NCBI GenBank assembly: GCA_023264735.1 | Contig: JAHFVD010000074.1 | Coordinates: 1-34,741, forward strand | Origin: Mycobacterium sp. | Lineage (GTDB): Bacteria > Actinomycetota > Actinomycetes > Mycobacteriales > Mycobacteriaceae | Reading direction: 5' to 3' | DNA length: 34,741 nucleotides | In this document: one piece after another, positions 30,541 to 34,741 of the stretch | How positions within the stretch are numbered: position 1 is the first letter of the stretch | How the letters are laid out: each line of letters begins with the position of its first letter | The notes under the pieces: generated by a model | The model's database searches: none | What the model saw: only the letters and a program-made list of their open reading frames with translations | What the model was told of the DNA's origin: nothing | Position numbers and translations under genes: made by a program

Positions 30541-31908
30541 ATGCGTCCTTACTATGTCGCAATCGTCGGTGCGGGACCCTCGGGATACTTCGCGGCGGCT
30601 TCGCTGCTGAAGTTCGCCGACGGCTCTGTCGCAGCCGGCGGACCGGATGTACACGTCGACATGCTCGAGATGCTGCCCACCCCGTGGGGCTTGGTGCGTT
30701 CCGGGGTGGCGCCGGACCATCCGAAGATCAAATCGATCAGCAAGACCTTCGAGAAGACGTCGGCCGACCCGCGGTTCCGCTTCTTCGGCAACATCACCGT
30801 CGGCAAGGACGTCGAGGCTACGGAGTTGACCGAGCACTACGACGCGGTGGTCTACGCCGTCGGCGCCCAGTCCGACCGGGCGCTGCGCATCCCCGGCGAG
30901 GAGTTGGCAGGCAGTGTGGCCGCCGTCGACTTCGTCGGCTGGTACAACGCACACCCGCACTTCGAGGAGATGGCGCCCGACATCACCAGCGGCCGAGCCG
31001 TCGTGGTCGGCAACGGCAATGTCGCCATCGACGTCGCACGAATCCTCGTCACCGATCCTGACGCACTGGCCAACACCGACATCGCCGACCACGCGCTGCA
31101 GTCACTGCACGACCGGGGTGTCGACGAGGTGATCATCCTCGGCCGTCGTGGTCCGCTGCAGTCCGCGATCACCACGCTGGAGATGCGCGAGCTCGGCGAG
31201 CTCGAGGGCGTCGACGTGGTGATTGATCCGGCGGATCTGGCCGATATCACCGACGAGGACGCTGAGGCGGCGGGCAAAATCGCCAAGGCCAACATCAAGG
31301 TGCTGCGCGACTACGCCTCGCGAGAGCACACCGAGGGGCACCGTCGCATCGTGTTCCGCTTCCGGACGTCACCCATCGAGATACACGGCACCGAGCGGGT
31401 CGAAGAGATCGTGCTGGGCCACAACGAGCTGGTCTCCGACGAGAGCGGACGCGTCGCCGCCAAGGACACCGGCGAGCGCGAAACGCTGCCCGTCCAACTC
31501 GTGGTGCGCGCAGTCGGCTACAAGGGCGTCCCGGTGCCTGGCGTGCCGTTCGACGAAGGTTCCGGCACCATTCCGCACGAGGACGGCCGCATCGCGGGCA
31601 GCTCCAACGAATACGTTGTCGGCTGGATCAAGCGAGGCCCGTCGGGAATCATCGGCACCAATAAGAAGGACTCCCAGGACACCGTCGATACCCTGCTGGC
31701 CGACCTGCAGCGGGTGCAGCTGGCCGAGGTCGCGCCCGATTACGCCGACGAGCTGGTGAAGTGGCTGGTGGACCGCCAGCCGAAGCTGGTGACCGACGAC
31801 CACTGGCAGCTCATCGACGCCCATGAGCGCGGGGCCGGTGAACTGCACGGCCGGCCGCGAGTCAAGGTCGCCAACGTCGCCGAGCTACTGCGGATCGGCC
31901 ACGGGTAG
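30541..31908 (+). CDS. fprA: NADPH-ferredoxin reductase FprA
   Basis: 455 residues. FAD-binding GAGPSG at 10-15 (YVAIVGAGPSGYFAAASLL), the adrenodoxin-reductase signature MLPTPWGLVRSGVAPDHPKIKSI near 64-86, and the NADPH-binding VVGNGNVAIDVARIL near 156-170 followed by ILGRRGPLQSA. The C-terminal GWIKRGPSGIIGTNKKDSQDT segment completes the FAD site. FprA transfers electrons from NADPH to ferredoxins that serve P450s and other enzymes. Length matches M. tuberculosis FprA (456). Conserved position divergent from prfB. Start ATG with weak purine-rich leader. Confidence 0.96.
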   Translation: MRPYYVAIVGAGPSGYFAAASLLKFADGSVAAGGPDVHVDMLEMLPTPWGLVRSGVAPDHPKIKSISKTFEKTSADPRFRFFGNITVGKDVEATELTEHYDAVVYAVGAQSDRALRIPGEELAGSVAAVDFVGWYNAHPHFEEMAPDITSGRAVVVGNGNVAIDVARILVTDPDALANTDIADHALQSLHDRGVDEVIILGRRGPLQSAITTLEMRELGELEGVDVVIDPADLADITDEDAEAAGKIAKANIKVLRDYASREHTEGHRRIVFRFRTSPIEIHGTERVEEIVLGHNELVSDESGRVAAKDTGERETLPVQLVVRAVGYKGVPVPGVPFDEGSGTIPHEDGRIAGSSNEYVVGWIKRGPSGIIGTNKKDSQDTVDTLLADLQRVQLAEVAPDYADELVKWLVDRQPKLVTDDHWQLIDAHERGAGELHGRPRVKVANVAELLRIGHG

Positions 31909-31911
31909 CGA

Positions 31912-33102
31912 TCACACCTCGCAAGGAGCCTTCACCGGCTCGCGAGACAGCCCACCCACCGGACCGGCGGTACGCGCGATGAGCGGCGTGAACGCGGCGG
32001 CCAGGGCCAAGGCGGCCGAGACCATGACGACCGCGAACGGACTGTAGGCGTCGGCCACCACGCCACCGACTGCAGTACCCAGGGCACCGCCAGCCAGGGC
32101 GCCACTGTTGAGCCAGCCGAATGCCTCGGCGGTCGAGTGGTCGGCGATCTGGTGCGACACCATCACATACAGCGCGGCGAGTGCGGGCGCGAAGCCCAGC
32201 CCGGACGCGAACAACGCGGCAAGCTGCAGACCGTAGCCCTCAACCATCCCGAACAGTGCTGTGCCTGCGGCGACAATCGCCATCGACAGGGCCAGACCGC
32301 GCACGCCCAGGTGGCGGTGCCCGAACAAGACGCCGCCGAGCAGTGAGCCGAGGCCGGTCGCCGCGAGCGCCACGCCGGCCGAGAGGTTGTGGTTGCCGAA
32401 GAGGGCGAGCACCCCGACTTCCAGCGCCGTGAACGACGCGACCAACGCGAGGCTGGCGACCATGGCCAGAATCACCGCACGGTTGGCCAGGACCTTGCCG
32501 AACGCGACCCTGCTGGTGACGATGGTCGGCCGGAACTGGCGAGCACTGAGCAGGAACCAGACGGTCCCCACCACCGTGACCGCCGCGGAGAACAGCAGCG
32601 GGATCGCGGTCGAGATCGCGGATGCGAGGAACGTGGCGGCCACCGGACCGATCACCCAAATCAGTTCCTGCGCAGTGGTATCGAGCGCGAACAGCGCACG
32701 CAACCCCTGGCCGGGCACCATCTGCGGGTACAGCGCGCGGACCGCAGGCAACAGCGGCGGCACCGACGCGCCGATCAGGAACCCCAACACCATGAGGTAC
32801 GTCGTGGGGACGTGGATGAAGGCCAGCGCCAGCATGCTGACGCCGTTGATCAACGCGGCCGACACCAGGGTCGGCACCATCCCGATCCGGCCGAGCAGGC
32901 GCGCCGTCATGGGCATGGCCACCGCTTCACCGATGCTGGTGAACGCGACGACCGCCCCCGCCACCGCGTACGACCCGGTACGGGCCTGCACGTGCAGCAG
33001 GATCGCCAGCGACAGCATGCCGAGTGGCAGCCTCGCGAACAGCTGCGAGGCCGTCACATTGACCACGCCCGGAACCCGAACGAGCTCAACGTAGGCACGC
33101 AC
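31912..33102 (-). CDS. MFS transporter, probable drug or metabolite exporter
   Basis: 396 residues from the GTG at 33102, chosen for GAGGAAG 8 bases upstream; the open frame continues to 33204 across the operator, which cannot be coding. About twelve hydrophobic helices are present with an MFS motif-A-like loop (TARLLGRIGMVPTLV) after TM2. The pattern resembles the small YbfB/SET-type efflux members. It is controlled with the divergent TetR gene: the 24-base palindrome at 33136-33159 lies between the two starts. This classic pairing suggests an exporter induced by the compound it removes. Converges with fprA. Confidence 0.9.
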   Translation of the reverse strand: MRAYVELVRVPGVVNVTASQLFARLPLGMLSLAILLHVQARTGSYAVAGAVVAFTSIGEAVAMPMTARLLGRIGMVPTLVSAALINGVSMLALAFIHVPTTYLMVLGFLIGASVPPLLPAVRALYPQMVPGQGLRALFALDTTAQELIWVIGPVAATFLASAISTAIPLLFSAAVTVVGTVWFLLSARQFRPTIVTSRVAFGKVLANRAVILAMVASLALVASFTALEVGVLALFGNHNLSAGVALAATGLGSLLGGVLFGHRHLGVRGLALSMAIVAAGTALFGMVEGYGLQLAALFASGLGFAPALAALYVMVSHQIADHSTAEAFGWLNSGALAGGALGTAVGGVVADAYSPFAVVMVSAALALAAAFTPLIARTAGPVGGLSREPVKAPCEV

Positions 33103-33135
33103 GGTTATCACTTCCTCAATTGGTTCTAGACCTCC

Positions 33136-33159
33136 ACTGTACCGTCCAGACGGTACAGT
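33136..33159. promoter_or_regulatory. 24-bp perfect palindrome, TetR operator
   Basis: The arm ACTGTACCGTC (33136-33146), a 2-base centre CA, and its exact complement GACGGTACAGT (33149-33159). It sits between the divergent MFS and TetR genes, 34 bases from the MFS GTG and 23 bases from the TetR ATG, so one bound dimer could block both promoters. Confidence 0.85.
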
Positions 33160-33169
33160 TGGAAACCGA

Positions 33170-33175
33170 TAAACT
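33170..33175 (+). promoter_or_regulatory. -10 element (TAAACT) for a leaderless TetR transcript
   Basis: TAAACT fits TANNNT and ends 6 bases before the ATG at 33182. The sequence before the ATG lacks a Shine-Dalgarno site, so the mRNA probably begins at the start codon. Confidence 0.5.
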
Positions 33176-33181
33176 CGGCGG

Positions 33182-33733
33182 ATGACGACCTCGCGTGAGC
33201 GCATTCTCGATGCCTACGCCGACGCGCTGGCCGTCGATGGCGAGCGCCACGCCACGCTGGACGCGGTCGCGGCGAAGGCCGGGGTATCAAAAGGCGGCCT
33301 GCTCTACCACTTCCCCGCCAAGGATCAGCTCGCCGAGGCGTTGTGTGATCGGTTGATCGCCCTGGCGGCCGACGATGTCGAGAAGATGCGCAGTGCGCCC
33401 GACGGACCCGCACGGCATTACATCCGCACATCGCACTACGCGAACACACCGCTAGACCGCACGCTCGTCGCGGTCGCCCGGCTACAGCAGGCCGGCGATC
33501 CCCGGGCGCGGGCGGCGATCGAGATGATTTCCGATCAGTGGCTGAGCGTGCTGACCGAGGCGCTCGGCGACCGTGACGTGGCGCGCACGATCAAGCTGAT
33601 CGGCGACGGGCTCTACCACCACGCGATGTCCAATGCCCTTGGCGGCCAACCGCGAACGCCACTCGACGAAGGACTTCTTGCGGTGATCGACCGCATCATC
33701 GACCAGTGCGTGGACGTGCCTCGCGCTCAGTAG
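33182..33733 (+). CDS. TetR family regulator of the divergent MFS exporter
   Basis: 183 residues. The N-terminal helix-turn-helix (about 5-50) reads SRERILDAYADALAVDGERHATLDAVAAKAGVSKGGLLYHFPAKDQL, a strong TetR_N match. The C-terminal helical domain (about 75-180) forms the ligand pocket and dimer face. The gene is divergent from the MFS transporter, with the perfect palindrome between; autorepression plus repression of the exporter is likely. The ligand is unknown. Its 3' end overlaps the convergent small membrane gene by 7 bases. Confidence 0.92.
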   Translation: MTTSRERILDAYADALAVDGERHATLDAVAAKAGVSKGGLLYHFPAKDQLAEALCDRLIALAADDVEKMRSAPDGPARHYIRTSHYANTPLDRTLVAVARLQQAGDPRARAAIEMISDQWLSVLTEALGDRDVARTIKLIGDGLYHHAMSNALGGQPRTPLDEGLLAVIDRIIDQCVDVPRAQ

Positions 33734-34065
33734 GGCTGCGGCGGCGGCTCGGCGGGCGCGAAGTACCAGTTGTCCGGATTCTTCGGCGAGTACACCACCG
33801 GAATCAGCTGGGCCATGGTCGGCCAGCTGTCCACATCGACCGCCATCCGCTGATAGACCACGTGCTCATTGACGGTCGGGCCGTTGATGACGCCGCTGAT
33901 CGTGACGAACTGCTGACCGGTGGCGTCCGGGCGCGGGCTCACCCCGGTCACCAGCAGCGTGCCCTGTGCCATCTCACCGCGTGGGCCGCGGCGGCCCATG
34001 ATGCGCGGGGCCAGAACGAGGACCAGCGCACCGACGATCAGCAGTATCACCGCGAATTCCCACAT
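33727..34065 (-). CDS. small membrane-anchored protein, conserved in mycobacteria by appearance
   Basis: 112 residues. An N-terminal helix (about 3-20, EFAVILLIVGALVLVLAP) is followed by a basic loop and a soluble, beta-rich domain. The domain contains GTLLVTGVSPRPDATGQQFVTISGVINGPTVNEHVVYQRMAVD and a Pro-rich end (APAEPPPQPY). I do not recognise a named family. The layout suggests a single-pass anchor with an OB-like or small beta domain. It is divergent from the HisN-type gene, 23 bases apart, and converges with the TetR gene. Confidence 0.75.
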   Translation of the reverse strand: MWEFAVILLIVGALVLVLAPRIMGRRGPRGEMAQGTLLVTGVSPRPDATGQQFVTISGVINGPTVNEHVVYQRMAVDVDSWPTMAQLIPVVYSPKNPDNWYFAPAEPPPQPY

Positions 34066-34088
34066 GCGGCCATGGTAGGACTGCTGCC

Positions 34089-34741
34089 ATGGACGGCCAC
34101 GGTGTACAGGCAGACCTCTCGGTGGCAGTCGAGCTCGCCAACCGAGCCGACGCGATCACCCTCGACCGGTTCGGGGCGCTTGATCTGCGCATCGAGACCA
34201 AACCCGACCTCACGCCAGTCACCGACGCCGACGAAGCCGTCGAGGCCGCGTTGCGCGAGATCCTGTCCCGCGAGCGCCCCGGCGACACCGTCGTCGGCGA
34301 GGAATACGGCGGGACGGCCACCTTCGAGGGCAGGCAGTGGGTGATCGACCCGATCGACGGGACCAAGAACTTCGTGCGCGGCGTGCCGGTCTGGGCAAGC
34401 CTGATCGCGCTGCTCGAGGATGGCGTACCGATCGTCGGCGTGGTCAGCGCGCCCGCACTGAACCGGCGCTGGTGGGCCGGGAAGGGATTGGGCGCCTTCG
34501 CCAGCACCGGCGACGGGCCCGCCCGCAAACTGGCGGTGTCGGGCGTCGCCGACCTCGGATCCGCCAGCCTGTCGTTTTCCAGCCTGTCAGGCTGGGCCGA
34601 CCTCGGGCTGCGCGACCGATTCATCGAGTTGACCGACGCCGTGTGGCGGGTGCGCGGTTACGGCGACTTCTTCAACTACTGCCTGGTCGCCGAGGGGGCC
34701 GTCGACATCGCCGCCGAACCCGAGGTCAAGCTGTGGGACCT
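34089..34741 (+). CDS. hisN: inositol monophosphatase family protein, HisN-type histidinol-phosphatase, 3' partial
   Basis: 217 residues are visible before the window ends. IMP-family metal motifs are GEE (70-72, VVGEEYGG), DPIDGT (87-92, WVIDPIDGTKNF), and the start of the C-terminal WD motif (KLWDL), where the window cuts. The VIDPIDGTKNFVRGVPVWASLIAL segment resembles mycobacterial HisN (Rv3137), which dephosphorylates L-histidinol phosphate using Mg2+. Other IMP-family activities (inositol-1-phosphate, FBP) are less likely but cannot be excluded from a partial sequence. ATG start without a clear ribosome site. Confidence 0.85.
   Translation, partial: MDGHGVQADLSVAVELANRADAITLDRFGALDLRIETKPDLTPVTDADEAVEAALREILSRERPGDTVVGEEYGGTATFEGRQWVIDPIDGTKNFVRGVPVWASLIALLEDGVPIVGVVSAPALNRRWWAGKGLGAFASTGDGPARKLAVSGVADLGSASLSFSSLSGWADLGLRDRFIELTDAVWRVRGYGDFFNYCLVAEGAVDIAAEPEVKLWD

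Noticed and set aside
1..34741. CRISPR array or full insertion sequence
   Set aside because: No regularly spaced direct repeats and no transposase gene were seen; only the 166-bp non-autonomous element at 8920-9085.

Overview
The window is high-GC actinobacterial DNA. Gene order and products point to an environmental, fast-growing-type mycobacterium (Mycolicibacterium-like). Evidence: the block fprA / prfB - MscS - Rv3103c-like - ftsE - ftsX - smpB with a nearby ssrA whose tag ends YALAA, F420-type and cutinase/LpqC-type genes, GTG starts, and likely leaderless TetR genes. No rRNA, tRNA (other than tmRNA), CRISPR array or intact insertion sequence was seen.

Layout. (1) 1-2386: the 3' part of an LLM-class F420 oxidoreductase that appears to have lost about 100 central residues in frame, a secreted LpqC/PHB-depolymerase-like esterase, and an exported RNase T2. 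(2) 2464-about 5985: the most interesting block. It is a two-gene, translationally coupled unit of a 12-TM-type membrane protein with a C-terminal soluble domain, overlapping by 8 nt a stand-alone reverse transcriptase with an intact D...YNDD catalytic core. A structured, T-tract-terminated non-coding stretch follows. I do not recognise this pairing as a described system; a defence or other RNA-templated function is inference. (3) 6015-8923: a small lipoprotein, an exported DUF4185 protein and a GAF-ANTAR regulator. (4) 8920-9085: a 166-bp MITE-like element with 24-bp terminal inverted repeats that supply the TAG stops of both convergent neighbours. (5) 9082-13636: a cobalamin-type radical SAM enzyme, a small membrane protein, an SDR with an N-terminal Cys4 zinc-ribbon-like module, and a cutinase-like hydrolase. 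(6) 13757-16808: two small genes, then a TetR-VOC-carboxymuconolactone decarboxylase-MBL operon with a perfect operator palindrome.

(7) 16825-21326: a complete reactive-sulfur module. A minus-strand operon (CstB-like persulfide dioxygenase/rhodanese, SQR-like flavoprotein, TauE/SafE exporter) is divergent from a plus-strand operon (membrane rhodanese, CstR-like persulfide sensor). The shared intergenic region carries four 16-bp ATACCC-type operators, two of them set between the -35 and -10 regions of the two promoters. Together the genes would sense persulfide, oxidise sulfide/persulfide and export the sulfite produced. (8) 21400-21765: ssrA (tmRNA). (9) 21962-24820: a TetR-DUF1214-sulfotransferase operon lying between ssrA and smpB. 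(10) 24833-30344, minus strand: EamA permease (apparently CTG-started), smpB, ftsX, ftsE, a Pro/Thr-rich membrane protein, MscS, prfB. (11) 30541-34741: fprA, an MFS exporter divergent from its TetR regulator across a 24-bp perfect palindrome, a small membrane protein, and the 5' part of a HisN-type inositol monophosphatase-family phosphatase cut by the window end.

Long Arg/His/Gly-rich frames opposite most genes are GC-rich shadows and were left out. No stretch over 300 bases lacks an assigned feature.
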